Shown here piece by piece: positions 46,601-58,900 of a DNA stretch of 64,000 nt. This stretch comes from Mesodorylaimus sp. YZB2_4 (taxonomy: Eukaryota > Nematoda > Enoplea > Dorylaimida > Dorylaimidae), in NCBI GenBank assembly GCA_030248295.1, contig JASANH010000329.1:62001-126000 (forward strand), given 5' to 3'. Every line of letters begins with the position of its first letter. The stretch's first letter is position 1. The position numbers were made by a program, and so were the translations under genes. Below the pieces are notes generated by a model. It was given only the letters and a program-made list of their open reading frames with translations, searched no databases and had not been told where the DNA came from.

Positions 46601-48539
46601 GTTAGCAGCCACCACGTAGGCATCCTCAGGCACGATGCCCCAGTGGCATTCTCGGTACCTGTCCAAACCTTCGACTTGTGCGCACAAGGTTCCAAATTCA
46701 TGAAAAGCTAAACTGGGTGGATTCGATTTGAGACGCCGATCGATTTCGTCACTGCTCACAAATGCTACGTCGCCGCCATCGGCTGATTTCAAGCATTCGA
46801 AGGGGTCGTTGGCGTGTTTATTGGGCGAGCATCCAACACCAGTCTTGTCCACACATAATTTGCATAATGGGTCCCTGAACAAGGGACCGAACACATCGTC
46901 CGATGCCCAATCACCAGGCGCGCAGCTGGCTGGAAACGTGTCCTTGACCACGTTCAGATCGATAGCGCAGGTCAGAGGTAGCGGGTCCAACTTGACACTG
47001 GACTCATTCCAATACTTTTGTCGGGCATTACTCATTGAAACGCCGGACGCTGAGGACGGTGCTAACTGTTTGAGTTGTAGTTTCGACCACTGACTCCGCC
47101 AATTCGCAACGAGATGGCTGACTGGAATGATCCATCCAGCTGTGTTCAGACGACCGGGAGTGGCGCTGACGTTGCCGAAACAAGCGCGTTTATCGCGGAG
47201 ATCGAAAGGGCCTTTGATGTTAGAGGTGCGACGAACGACGGCCACAGAATATTCTCGGACATAACCTGTATTCACAAATATCTTGTCAGTAAACTTGGGG
47301 GATTCTTACTGCAACAACGCTGCGAAACATTGCTTTCTGTCAAAAGATGCAATGTGCCATAACTATCAAACAAAGATAGGTTCCTCCGTTTTCTCCTCAG
47401 GTTACTCTGGAAAACCTTTGAAGGCTAAGTTTTTTCCAGCTATGAGAACAAATTTCTGTTGGTATGAATTTTTGAAATATCTAATAATATTACCGAACAA
47501 TCTTGCATCTGCTGAGAAATTCAGACCACTGAGCCAAATTGTATGGGAGCTCAAAATTAAAACGGTCTTAAAGTACCTGCTCAGTCGAGAGTGATAAATG
47601 ACAGATATGCCTCGCGTTAGCTATATCAGGGTTGGGCCCCTAGCTTTTACAGCACCTTTCTGAATGTATTCCACACATGAGGGGCAAGAATATCAGAACC
47701 TCTCCGAAGACAAGTGTCGTGTTGCCAGACTGGGTTAAAACTCGTAGTATACTAGGATTGAAAAAAAGATTAAGGACTGGCGGCCCAAGTTATCCACCAA
47801 TAGTGTAAAATATAGTTCCAGATATGGATTTCTCAAATGCATGGTCATGTCATGTCATGTCATGTCATACTTTAGATGGTAGATTCTACTTTCAAGCGAA
47901 CTTACGATGGCAGTCCGAAAAAGGCAAGCACTCATGCTGGTCAGTGAGTCCAGCCACAGCTACGACCAAATCGTTGTAAATCGGGCTGGTTGACAATCCG
48001 TACAGTTCTTCCGCCATCAGCCTAGCCACATCAGCTTTACCAGTTCGAATAAAATCCGCGCACTCAAAGCTAAAAGTAAAACATTGGCTGCATCCGCCAG
48101 TCCCAAATCGTGGGGTGCAGAAACTTCGGTGTTATACAGAGAGCGCTGTCTCAAAAAACTAGATATTAAGAACATTTAATCAAACCAAATAAAGTTCTTA
48201 CTCGTGTTGTGCAAAAACGCAAATCAATTCAGCATTATAACGAGTTTTCCCATCTGGTGTTCCGGAGTCGATTGTAACTGGCACAACTGCTGGGCCAGAA
48301 AAATCTTCCTGCATTTCCTTGACTAAGCTCTGACAAGCATAGTAAGCTTGGTAACCACCAGTGCACCATCTCACTAAAAATGGTATCTTTCTGCAAAATT
48401 GTGGATACGAAACATCGACTTTACCTTGCGCTGGCCGGGTTTGCCAGGCGGTTCTGCTCTCTCTGTCGAGTCCAGCAATCGAGTCGACCAAAATAGTCAA
48501 ATAGCCAACGAATAAAAAAGATTTTCTAGCATGAAACAT
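43691..48539 (-). CDS. Melanotransferrin-like protein, GPI-tailed, iron ligands apparently lost
   Basis: Ten exons close exactly in frame: 48539-48202, 48069-47906, 47265-46565, 45982-45415, 45361-45167, 45112-44987, 44876-44805, 44748-44594, 44288-44131, 43910-43691, giving 898 residues. A signal peptide (KSFLFVGYLTILVDSIAG) precedes the N-lobe (VRWCTGGYQAYYACQSLVKE, YSVAVVRR, NTAGWIIPVSHL, CSPNKHANDPFECLKS, GGDVAFV). The C-lobe follows (LMRLCVISDAEKQKC, PFAVAVMF, FAGWEAPNSAF, GDIGALRCVLRKKGDVAFV). The last exon ends in a Ser/Ala-rich patch and a hydrophobic tail, LTTLALALMLPVLLAK, typical of a GPI signal and of melanotransferrins. By eye, the Asp, two Tyr and His that hold iron are replaced in each lobe, and the C-lobe anion Arg is missing. 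It is probably a cell-surface protein without classical iron binding. The start at 48539 is the first ATG of the frame. Confidence 0.88.
47845..47868. repeat. CATGT pentanucleotide microsatellite
   Basis: Between four and five TCATG units, within an intron of the transferrin-like gene. Confidence 0.85.
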
Positions 48540-49484
48540 TTTTGATATTTTAGGATTTAAGATCAAAGCATTTGAAATATTTCCACAACTTGTAGTAAAA
48601 CTAAAATTCGCTGGCTACAGTGCAGAAGACAATCGTCAAATGCAAAATCATAAACCGGAGTGTGGGTACCCTATCTACATATAAGACCTGATTCAAGTCC
48701 AGTCTCGGCGATGTTTGCCTGTTATAGCATCTCCGCACCAGCGTAGGCTGGACAAGATTGTCACTGCGTAAACTACATTCTGTTGACACACACGGGGCCA
48801 CTTGATAACGAATAGAGCGCACCCCACCAACGCCACCGCGTGCACATTCTCCAGCACCATATTGCAAAGGAGGACTGCGATGCTGCACTGATCTTTGCTA
48901 ATCCCCTGTCCTGTCGCTCCTTAGCTATGAGTTGGGTGCGGGCGAATGCTGAGACCCGTTGAAAGACGAGGCGTGTTTGATTTGAATCATGTCTTACGAT
49001 TAGTCATGAGTTTTCAGAGTGCAGAGGGAAGAAATTTCAGAGAATTGCGACAGACAACGGACACATATGCAGTACATACAGTATTAATATATATAGTTTA
49101 AAAAATAAGAATATACAGCTATACATATATGAATACATAATAGCTGACGAATGGCATGATAAGTGTACAGCACATGCAAGTCAATACATCGTGAGTGTCT
49201 CATATGCACAGCACGCCTGCAAAACACACAACGAAAATGCATAATTGCATCTAGTATCTAAATGTTTAGAGGTGTATACGTATTATTTTCCCAGCATATT
49301 TTGAGCTGTCTTTATTGGTGATGTGTAATGAACCACATTATGACATACAAAAACTAGTAACTACTGCGTGTTATATGTGCAATATACATATGCATAATAC
49401 GCGCACATGTGCACATCTCCTAAAGGTATGATATAAAAGCGCACATAAGAATTTTTTTATTTTAACTTTTTTATAACTATTTAG
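48540..49484. other. Spacer between divergent genes
   Basis: Contains the upstream region of the transferrin-like gene (minus) and AT-rich DNA before the receptor fragment on the plus strand. No exon or TATA box stands out. Confidence 0.4.
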
Positions 49485-49914
49485 GATATAACGGAACTAT
49501 TTTAGAAACGCATGGTTTCTTCGCAGATGCGATTTTCAGTCTAATACTCGTACTTGTGATAACGTCGTTGGGTAACCTGTTTATGAGTGAGTGAATCCTA
49601 CAGTGTCTGTGTATGCACTTCTATGGAATATTTACAGTATCCCGCAGGAATAAAAGTCAAGAGAAACCACTTTTTGGCCATTATGACGCTTTCAACATGG
49701 CATCTCGTCTTTGAGGTGACTGTACTCCTTTGTTATGTAGTTACTTGTGTCGTTCCCAGGGTGCGCTGCAGCATATTTTCTTGGATACTGATCGTGAGTA
49801 AAATACGAGAATGACTAAATATGTCGACGTAAATCGAAGTAAATCTGTATATAATGCAGTTCACACTTCATATTGACCGGTTCCTCACATTCCCAACCAT
49901 TTCATGTCATGAAG
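49485..49914 (+). pseudogene. GPCR fragment, TM1 to TM3
   Basis: Three exon-like blocks, 49485-49586, 49648-49793 and 49860-49914, join in matching phases. They encode an N-glycosylated N-terminus (YNGTILETHG), TM1 ending LVITSLGNLFM (the GN pair), a basic loop RIKVKRNHF, TM2, an extracellular loop with a Cys, and TM3 ending ILIFTLHIDRFLTFP, a DRF version of the DRY box. No start exon and no later membrane segments were recognised in the next 700 bases, so this is either a truncated gene or one with exons I cannot see. It is unrelated by eye to the receptors at 17.5-21 kb. Confidence 0.5.
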
Positions 49915-50625
49915 GTTTTTGCATTAAGCTCTAAAATATCTTTTATTCTCGAATAGCATTGCCGATACGTGATGTATTTGACATAGAGAAACACGGATGG
50001 CGTATAGGAAAACAGCAAACTGGAAATACAGGCAGCAGTCGTCTAGAAAGCCGTGCAATGCTCAAGGCAGAACTGACTTCTGTTCGTTGCAGTCGAGTCA
50101 AAATAATGTTCACAAACGGCAGGAACGTTTAGCTGATATATAACCAATAAATATGTTATAATCACTGAGAAAACCTGAAAAATACATATTTCTGTCAGGA
50201 ATAATGAATTGTCAGACAGGCTTTGCTTTTTGCTTCTGCGAGCAAAACGATGTTTAGCACAGACTGCTGGAGTTCCGGCAAGTTGCTTGCAAGTACTTTC
50301 AGTTTTAAACTCTCCATTTAAGAATTCGTGAAGTGATCGTCACAATTTGTTGCTTTATGTCGCTGTGTAGTAACTGGGTCCGTACTACTAGAGGCAGTGA
50401 TCGGTGAAGCATTTCCCCCAGAGCAGCCAACCAAGTCTTTGACTTGGTCCATGGCTGAAACATCACCGTGATGGGTGGCGCTCCCAGCAGCCGGTTCGGT
50501 GAGGCTCTACCACTGTACTGAGTGAAGCTTTTAAAAAGTTACCGTTGGAACTTCCCTTGCAGATTGTTCTTTTTTTGCGGTCATGCTATAGTAGATGCGG
50601 TGGCCGATGAGGACAAAGTTCAGAC
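49915..50625. other. Spacer with a palindromic repeat copy
   Basis: No convincing exon. Copy G of the palindromic repeat lies at 50457. Confidence 0.4.
50457..50483 (+). repeat. Palindromic core, copy G
   Basis: GAAACATCACCGTG / ATGGGTGGCGCTC, degenerate; flanked by GCAGCCAACCAAGTC as in copy J. Confidence 0.6.
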
Positions 50626-52106
50626 CTACTTTCTGGACGGTCTGTATTTGACTACTACCTACGAATGCTCTCATAAAAGAAACTAAAACTCACGCTTAGT
50701 AGCAACGACGTGTCCAGTTTGGCTAATGCCCCAACCGTGATGCCCACATCCACAGAAACCAAATATAGGCGTGTCGATTGAGCTAAGGCTGCATCAACTT
50801 CAAAGCTAATCACACGCTTTTCCCCTCGCTTACCTCATTCATTTCCCGTCCGAGATACTCGCATTGCTGATGATATTTCACGAACCACTCATGCAGTAAT
50901 TTTTTTGTCTTCCCCGCCTGAAAATATGTCTTTCAGAAAAAGTACAGCGGAAACTGTTTTTTACCTGCTCCCTTAGCCTAATCGCTGGCATAACAGTGTA
51001 CAGAAATAATGAAATCATGATCGCCAGAAGAAAATACAAGAAAAATGTGTCCTCAATCGAAATGCCGCCTTTGCAAATGAGAAACAGAACCAGGCAACTG
51101 CTAATGATGACCAGACACAATTGCGACAGGCAGGAAATTCTGAAAGATTTGTCCAACAATCTGGTCATTTAAACGAGACGTGCGAGTTCGATGTGATACT
51201 TGTCGATATTACGCCGAGTAAAAGTATTGCACGTTTCTGACATCAGACTTTGGCAGCAAATTTTGTAGTGTATTCTCACAATATCGCATAATGTCCAGTA
51301 GACTACTCCGTGATGGCTAGCGTGCAAGAGAGCGAAAACATCGCTGTTGATCACAATTATACTAATGACCTCCCACGGCAAACCCAGCCACCAGATCGCC
51401 CGATCTAATCGATATTTGCTCATATCGAATATGCGTCCAATAAAAATTATTATCATGGTGATTAACTGGAAAATACAAAAACTAATCACAAGTGTCACTA
51501 AGAATTTTGTAAGGCGACTGATGCTTTTCGCCATATTATCAGCAGATTTCACTCTAAAATCGAGTCGTCGACACACTTCGAAAAACCCGCGTTGTGACAG
51601 CAAATAATACGAATAATTGCTGATAACAAAAGAACACGCGCAATCGATCGCGAAACAAAACCATATGCATTTGAAAACGGTGTATATATCGAATTGTATT
51701 GCAGTGTTTTCGCCCGGTGTGGGCCAAAGGGCAACCAAAATTATCACACCGCTGGAGATGATGAAACAAAAGAGTATAATGAAAATTATGACGCGAATTA
51801 ATTTTGTTAAACATGGATATTTTTTTAAACAACTTTGTCTAATCGGCCACCAATAAGAGTGCCAAAGATGAAAAGAATGCGGAAAGTTTCATCGATTAGT
51901 TCAGGGAATAATTTGGCGAACATGATGCACTGTAAAAATTCGAAGATTTGGGTAAAAGTGGAGGCTGGCAATGAGGCAAGGGAGATATGAATGTATGGTC
52001 TGTCTTTCAGGCTAATTGCTGTCAAGGCTATTTCGTAGCAACTGAAAAATTCTAATCTGGACATCCGCACTAATTTAGCTTTTGTTGAGCTAATTCTCTT
52101 TGCCAA
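50626..52106 (-). pseudogene. Gustatory-receptor-like chemoreceptor, broken
   Basis: The minus strand carries most of an insect-type gustatory receptor: membrane segments in VIIFIILFCFIISSGVIILV, CIWFCFAIDCACSFVISNY, LVTLVISFCIFQLITMIIIF and IWWLGLPWEVISIIVI, then an intracellular loop IHYKICCQSL..YHIELARLV. A TAA at 51169-51171 breaks this loop, and the same frame continues MTRLLDKSFRISCLSQL, two more segments, and a TM7 exon (50788-50694) ending in VVVKYRPSRK and a stop (50658-50626). Upstream, near 51830, reading must also change frame without a usable intron. These two lesions suggest a pseudogene or sequencing errors. The inverted topology typical of this family (N-terminus inside) cannot be proved here. 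The exact splice between 50834 and 50788 is uncertain. Confidence 0.6.
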
Positions 52107-52837
52107 TTTTTAGGCTTATCAAATTGGACAATTGCTCAATATGCCAAAAATCTGACAAAACTTGCATGAAATGCGGCGCCGATGCCAACACTCATTGAGG
52201 TGAAAAGCTTGAAGGCTGTCTTACTGTACCCGTTGTGGGATATTGCAAAACTAGCGAATATAGCGTTAACGGTAACGATAACGATATTCGTCCAAAAAAC
52301 GATATGATATCGGTTATTATACCGTTAGTTCTATTGCAAAGTTGCAATTTCACGCGCTTTAAGGGATGGTGTTGAGCGCGATCACAGGATGCAACTGTAG
52401 GTGAAGAATGAACGCTGCATCAGTCTCCTTTAACACTCACAATTTTCCCAACCTTAAAATTGTACCAGACGCGGGGTCATAAAGCACCTGCACTACTGCA
52501 GTGTCTCGAATGTCAACAGTGTTCTCCAAGATGTCAAGCAAGATTGAAGAATTGACAAACAGAAAGTTAAAAAAGCTGACGGCAATTAAAAGGGGCATGT
52601 TGACAGTATTTTGATGAGACTTGTGTTTGGGCAGCAGAAGTCCGATTTTGCGCGCGTCATTGTAAAATTAACGAAAGTATTCTATGAATACCAGAAACAG
52701 ATCACATCCACAATCAAATGGTACTTCAAAAAAGTTAGAGGAAGCTTAGAGCGCCATGAATCTGGTAGTGATTCTCCTTGGAGTCGTTGTTGCTGGTGCA
52801 ATTTTTTGTTTATGCCTAAAACCAGCCACCTTGTAAA

Positions 52838-53285
52838 CAGGGCTGTGCGGAAACCAGCACACACAGCAGCGTCCCTCTGCGTACTGTACTGTATTTTCAC
52901 TAGAAGCACCTCCACGCGAGGGCATCCTGGGCCAGAAACTGACTTCCTCGGACGATTGGGCGTTGAACCCACTCGGTGTTCGACACCCTAGACTGTCTAC
53001 TCGTTTTACTTCAGTCTCTTTACTCGGAGCACCTCTAGGGGAGTGGGTGGCTCAACCATGGCCTGGCAAAAAATGATTGTAAAATATGTGTTCCTTAGCC
53101 CTCGAGTGCGCTGTATTGGCTATGGATGAGTGTGACATGACATGGCATGCAAGGCCAGCGAGGGTTTATGGTTCGCAAACCGACCTCCATGACTGGGGAT
53201 TCAACCCGGGACCAGCCCAGCCACAGCTCCTGAGCAATATGGAAAGACGAATGCAGAACAGCCTACACCACTGCGGCCGCGTTGT
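52838..53285 (+). repeat. Composite dispersed repeat, copy 2 (empty)
   Basis: Same order of blocks as 3795-4345 but without the 195-base palindrome-bearing module. The tRNA-like unit on its minus strand spans 53166-53282. The middle part (about 52895-53060) also occurs inverted at 61930-62100. Confidence 0.65.
53166..53282 (-). repeat. tRNA-derived SINE-like unit, second copy
   Basis: On the minus strand GGCCGCAGTGGTGTAGGC resembles an A box and GGGTTGAATCCCC a B box. It matches 4223-4342 over most of its length (shared TATGGTTC.CAAAC, ACCTCCAT, CCAGCC). Confidence 0.6.
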
Positions 53286-53487
53286 TGCTGATGCAATGGT
53301 GGACAATGATGCTAGGTGATGGGCTATTAGGGCAAATAGCCAGCAAGCCAGATTCTAAAAAATGGGGATCCTGGCCGCGATTTGGTCCAGGAAGCAGGAC
53401 CCAGTTTGTGCGGCTACAATCTGAACAGGGGAGCTCATCTGGACAAGGCGGTGGCCGACCAAGTGACGCCAACAGAGGTGGTCCCCT

Positions 53488-53503
53488 CCCCCCCCCCCCC
53501 CCC
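53488..53503. repeat. C16 homopolymer
   Basis: Sixteen consecutive C residues. Confidence 0.9.
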
Positions 53504-54212
53504 GAATGAATACAGTTGCCTGGCAGACCTCGTTGGAGGCGGCCAGTCTACTGTTCCTCTGCTCCTTCCCCACTGTTTCTCTCCAGTGCTCAGAGTCCAG
53601 AGGAACTCGACAGTACTCACGCTAGACTTCCAGCTTACTAAGCGGCAACAATGCGTCTTTTCCGCGAAAAAATAACAATATTTAACGCGTTAATGATATC
53701 TTGTGAGAAATCGTTAACGATTAACGATAACGATATTTTTTAGATATCGTTAATCGTTTTCCTGTAACGATATATACTCAGTCATTGTCTTAGCATTGAT
53801 AACGAATAGGCGGATCGAAGACATCTGTGTCGATAAGGCTTGAGCATGTTTGTCGCTCAGCGTCCAGAAATGCATAACTAGCAACAGAAAGACAATGAAG
53901 ACAACGAGACCCTATATGCCTATACTTTGTCCGTTTCTCCGAGTGAATCTCCCGCTATTTTGTATTGTGTACTGTGCATCAATCACTGTTGATACAAACT
54001 GATAAAAGTCGACCCGTCAGCCCGTGAATAAAAATATGAGTCTTTGGACCCAGTTTTTCCTGTACCAGATAATGATAGCGTATATACACTTTATTATAAA
54101 AACTCATTAAGGAAGTAGAATAGCAAAATACGTGAGACACATTGATGGCAATAATAATATCCATTCAAACACAATGCGAAAATTTGATTCCAAGGCGTCT
54201 TCTTTTGCTATA

Positions 54213-54449
54213 ATGCAAAACAGAGTCTTAGTGCTCCTTGCTATCTTTGCTCTTTTGAATAGTGGTTCTACATCGTGCCAACAAGCGTCTTGTAAAATTT
54301 TGAACGCCACACGTTGTAATAATACTGTACATACATATGTACAGATACTACAGATACAGATACACTCGGGTACAGTCCTCAGTTTGCTCCCACGATGTCC
54401 TGAGACGTACAGCAGCACGATTTTACAGGGGTTCGACATGGGGCCCTAA
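54213..54449 (+). CDS. Possible small secreted protein (first exon or 78-residue ORF)
   Basis: From ATG at 54213 the frame gives a good signal peptide (MQNRVLVLLAIFALLNSG) followed by STSCQQASCKILNATRCNNT, with three Cys and two glycosylation sites. After this point the reading looks less like protein, and a weak donor (GTACAT) follows CNNT, so the rest of the gene may be in unseen exons. An in-frame ATG also exists 39 bases upstream. No family was recognised. Confidence 0.3.
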   Translation: MQNRVLVLLAIFALLNSGSTSCQQASCKILNATRCNNTVHTYVQILQIQIHSGTVLSLLPRCPETYSSTILQGFDMGP

Positions 54450-55918
54450 GTGAGGCGCTCATCTATACAGGATTATGTCATTTCAGGGGTTGCTTAACCC
54501 AGTACTTACTGCATAATGTAGGTCATATAGTAAGAGGGTTGCTACAAGACTACAGGCACTGCACACTGTGGGGCATGTAAGGAGTAGAGACCAGGATTCA
54601 GTACCCCCGTGCAGAGATGGAGTAAGCCCCAGAGGAACTGACCGCTTGGCAGATCAAAGACGAAATGGCTGGACACTCTCACCAGGGAATCTCTCCAACT
54701 GTCCGTGTCAGAATCGGTTCAAAAAAAATTGAGACATCACAAATGGCCATAAAAACTACTTGCCAAAGTGTTCGCTGCCAATGGCCACGTGGTCAGCTGT
54801 GACCAGCCAGAGATTTTTTGTTTGACTCGTTTCTGATCTGGACAATCAGAGATGTCCCTTCGTCAGAGACGCCATGGAAAAAGTGAGCGTGAATCCGAAT
54901 GAGATCCTTGGCTCGCCCTGGGGCTATACTGGTGCCTGCAAACCAAACTGGACACTCGACCTCGAACTCGCTCTCGGTCTGGTGCCAGCCCTGACTCTAG
55001 GAGAGGCGGTCCGCTTCCCTGAACCAGTGCACCAATAGGCCAGAGAGCATAGTCAATGCCTATTACACACAACACGCAACAGACCTGTAAAAATTCAGAA
55101 AAGTGGAGCCTGCTCCAAGGCAAGACTAACCGCAAGGATGGTGGCATCGCATGGACACAGCCACCTTTTTTCATGTAACGCGAGATTTTCCCGATTATTG
55201 ACAAAATTGTACAGAGTCATCTTATTGTTACACCTGCTCCAAAGGACTATATGGGTGACATAGAATAATTATACATGTAAATTTAAAAAATGATTCCTCC
55301 TATTGCAACATTTATTTGAAGCAATAGGTTCCTGTTGATAATGAATGTTCTTTCGCTCTGCTGGGTTCATAAACCAAAGTATATACCTTGCACAATATAG
55401 TAATTCTGTCGCACAATTCAGGTATGCTCAAGATACGTCACCCCTCGTCTCTGGGAAGTGGCGAGCGGCAGGATTATCAATCTCCCCTGGCGAAGAAAGG
55501 TCACGCCACTCGGGTCGAAATGTACAGCCCTAGACTCGCATTGCTCCAACTACATATAAGTTTTGTCACACCGACCTCGGTCAGAACTACATCCTCTCCC
55601 ACGTCCACCTATCGAAGTGTCAAAATGCGTATATGAGGCCTCACCTTGGGCTTTTTATAAAAGTTGCAGGTGTGTGCAGGAGCGAACCTAAAGGACATGT
55701 CAATCGTAAGTTATAGAAAATGAATTGGCATAGCAGGATGTCTGAAGGCTAAGGCAACGACTAACAACCTAAAACGTTTTATAAACTAGGACAGGTAAAT
55801 CAACTAAGCAAACGCGTCATGAGTGTCTATCTCCTCTGTGAATCCCCGAACAAGATCTTTGCACGTCATTCATTATCCATCAAAGTTTCCCATTTTTTCA
55901 TTTGCCATCACCACAACG
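54450..55918. other. Intergenic stretch with a dispersed repeat
   Basis: A second copy of repeat family 2 lies at 54925-55050. No coding exon was recognised between the small ORF and the end of the CBS gene. Confidence 0.45.
54925..55050 (+). repeat. Dispersed repeat, family 2, copy 2
   Basis: Matches 21905-22045 in the same orientation with several small indels. Confidence 0.6.
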
Positions 55919-58900
55919 TCACTTGCATTTCTGTGCGCAGCTACCAGCTTTCTCGCGACTGGTGACAAAATTCAATAGATCGATGCGTGTGACAATGCCC
56001 ACAATCACCTCCTTGGTCGTTGCTTGACCTGGGCCAGTAACTGAAGATAAAGTTGGCTTAGCTGCTAAAAAAGGAACCACCCAGCGTGACACCCGCCAAA
56101 TGTTATGAACCAGAAAGTGGTACTCTACACCACAGGAGCTACATATGGCCTAGGATGCGAGCAGGTAAATGGCACCCGTCTGCTTTAACTTCCAAGCTAG
56201 CAGACACAAATTTCAAACCTCTTGTGCTTACATTGTTTCTGTTCATGCACGACCAAAGCGAAGTGATCAGTGTCCAAAATTCGAGACAGTTTGCCCAACG
56301 TGGTATGCAAATAGATTTTCTTGAACTGCTTATACAGTACACGCTCGACGGGCGTCTCGGGTGTGACTTTATTAGCAACCAGGTTGCTCATGAGACTGCC
56401 TTGAGTGACCACACCGTATATAGAGCTAAAAGGGTTACAGTCATACAATGACCTCATCAAGAAGGTTCAAAGAACTCAGGGTGGCGGAGGCAAACCAAAA
56501 TCAGCACTGCTGCAGCAGGCTGGATGGCCGTACGTTGGAGAAGGTACCACGGGGAGCATATGGCCTCAAAAACATCCAGGCAGTTTATCTAGGAACCAGA
56601 GAAAGCTAGGCAGTCGTAGGAGCCAGAGACATTAACCCGACGGGTTTCTGCCTCGGCTGGGGAGAGTGTATCGAGCAATCAGTCAAGCCAACCGCCGCTT
56701 ACCCATTCGCAGCGATCACTGGCAACTGATCGAATGCCTCCCGGTCCATGATATCCGTTGCTTCTTGCACAGTGACTGCTGGCGAAATGGTGACGGGTGC
56801 TTGCAACGCGAGCTGGTTGACCTTCAGGTTCCACCACCACACTTTACTGGCTAGTTCGGCATCCACGTCCATGAAGTCGCGCTCAGCCATCCAGTTGTCA
56901 TTCAGGAATTTTGTCCTGAAATAAGGAAGCCATGTTTGGTAAAGACGTCCTGACTAGACGTACATCTGTTGAGGGTGGTTCCCCTGGGCAGAGATGCCAG
57001 AGAGTCCAGCCGGTCGCCATTATATTTCTGCACTAAAATGCTACAAGTAACGCGGAAGAAAAAAAACAAACAACATTTCTAGGTTTTGTTCTTAGGCTCT
57101 TAGGTTTCGTAGGTTTTGTTGTAGCCTAACCATGGAACGCTGCAGAAATGTCTGCTTTCCTAGCGCACCCAAGCGATTGCAAAAAATGCTACTTACATGT
57201 AGTTCCGAACTCCGTCCGGCAAGATGACCACGCATCGTTGGCCGGCCTTTAGCCGTTTGGCCGCTTGCAAAGCCGCCCACACATTTCCTCCGCTGCTGCC
57301 CCCGCATAGCAGTCCTTCCTCTTTGATCAGTCGTCGGGCTGTGACCAGTGACTCCTTATCCTTGGTCTTGACCCAAAAGTCCACCACTGATCGATCTAAT
57401 ACTGTGGGAATGAAATCATATCCCACACCCTCTACTTCGTAAAAGCCCGATCCAGCATTAGCATTCAGCTCTTCCGGCTCAGCTAATATGGATCCAACTG
57501 GATCGACACCAACCACGATGCACTTGGGGCATTTCTCCTTGAATTTGCGACCAATACCCGCCACGGTGCCGCCTGTACCTGCACCCACGATGATCATGTC
57601 CACTTTACCTAGAAAAATATTGTCATACAGCAAAAGGAAAAGGGGTTTATAGAATTCCAGTCAGTTGAATCTTGCTATCAAAAAGTGTTGGACTTGCTGA
57701 GATTCGAACCAAAGTGTTCATGAACTCAAACTTACCATCACACTGATGTAAAATTTCTTCAGCAGTTTGATCATAATGCGCCAACGGATTACCCGCGTTT
57801 CGATATTGATCCAAAATAATCGACCCTGGTATTTCTTGGTTCAAACGTTGAGCCACTCCAATGTGCGACTCTGGCGAGTCGAATCGAGCCGATGTTGGTG
57901 TGCGGACAATTTCGGCACCCAAAGCTCGCAAAGTGTCCACTTTTTCTTGACTCATCTTCTCGGGCATGACGATTATGCATCGATAGCCTTTTACAGCGGC
58001 AGCCAATGCCAGGCCGATACCCGTGTTGCCTGAAGTGGGTTCGATCAAGGTCATGCCAGGCTTCAGAGTTCCGTTGCGTTCAGCCTCTTCGACCATGCGC
58101 AATCCAATACGATCTTTGACACTGCCACCAGCATTGAAGTACTCACATTTCGCCACTGAAATAAACGAGGTGGCTGCATGTCGCTGGTTTAAACATAAGA
58201 TACCCATTACAAAGACAGACATGATTGAAGGCTGGTATTGCATCAGACTAGTTTACATCAATGCCATGCGTTTAGATATGTGGAATCGGCTAGAGCCCTA
58301 CATCGGAAAAGATACCGCGGATAATCTCAAACACACTACAGCGGGCCACCTACTCACAGTAGGAGGCAGAGACATCAACCCGACGGGTTTCTGCCTCGTC
58401 CACAGGAGCGTCGAGTGGCCAACGAAGGCAACTGGTACACTGATGCAAGGATCGTGTCTTCAAGGATCACATACTGCTCCATGTACAGAGCGACCAGCTA
58501 AGGCAATTAGATACACTACTTTGTCTACTGGCCAAACGCACCTACTCCATATGTACCTTTGCGTATGACATACTGGTACATATTTATGCACGATTATTAA
58601 GCCGCATATTACAATCATATCCCTGCATGACAACCCAAAAAATACTACCAAAGAAAGTATTTTAAATCAGACGGCGAAAGTGTTAGCAGTCATGTTGCAT
58701 AGCCCAAACGAATTTAGCAACCCTCTTATCAAGGAAACTATGAGCTATTCGAGGAGGCTACACCTAGTTGCAGGAAGTTCTTAGCCGTTACTGTATGATA
58801 GCATACACTAGTATGGAGATGTCCTGCGTGTGGTCTGTATCAATACACTGGCACACGAAACCAAACTTCGCCTTCGTGCCACAAACTTACACAGTTCGCA

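Larger units (their letters stand above)
52258..53775. repeat. Region bounded by inverted AACGATAACGATAT patches
   Basis: GTTAACGGTAACGATAACGA at the left and, inverted and itself partly palindromic, CGTTAACGATTAACGATAAC at the right. They may be the termini of an element about 1.5 kb long into which the composite repeat inserted, or two independent short elements. Confidence 0.35.
52107..54212. other. Intergenic stretch dominated by repeats
   Basis: It contains a composite repeat (52838-53285), a C16 tract and, on both sides, patches rich in AACGATAACGATAT (52258-52320 and 53690-53775) in inverted arrangement. No gene was recognised. Confidence 0.5.

Noticed and set aside
2715..51171. An alternative genetic code in which TAA is sense
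   Set aside because: TAA ends intact genes such as the receptor at 6742-7742 and the F-box gene; only decaying receptors have internal TAA.
56086..57442. Plus-strand frames across the CBS locus
   Set aside because: They are antisense shadows of conserved CBS exons.
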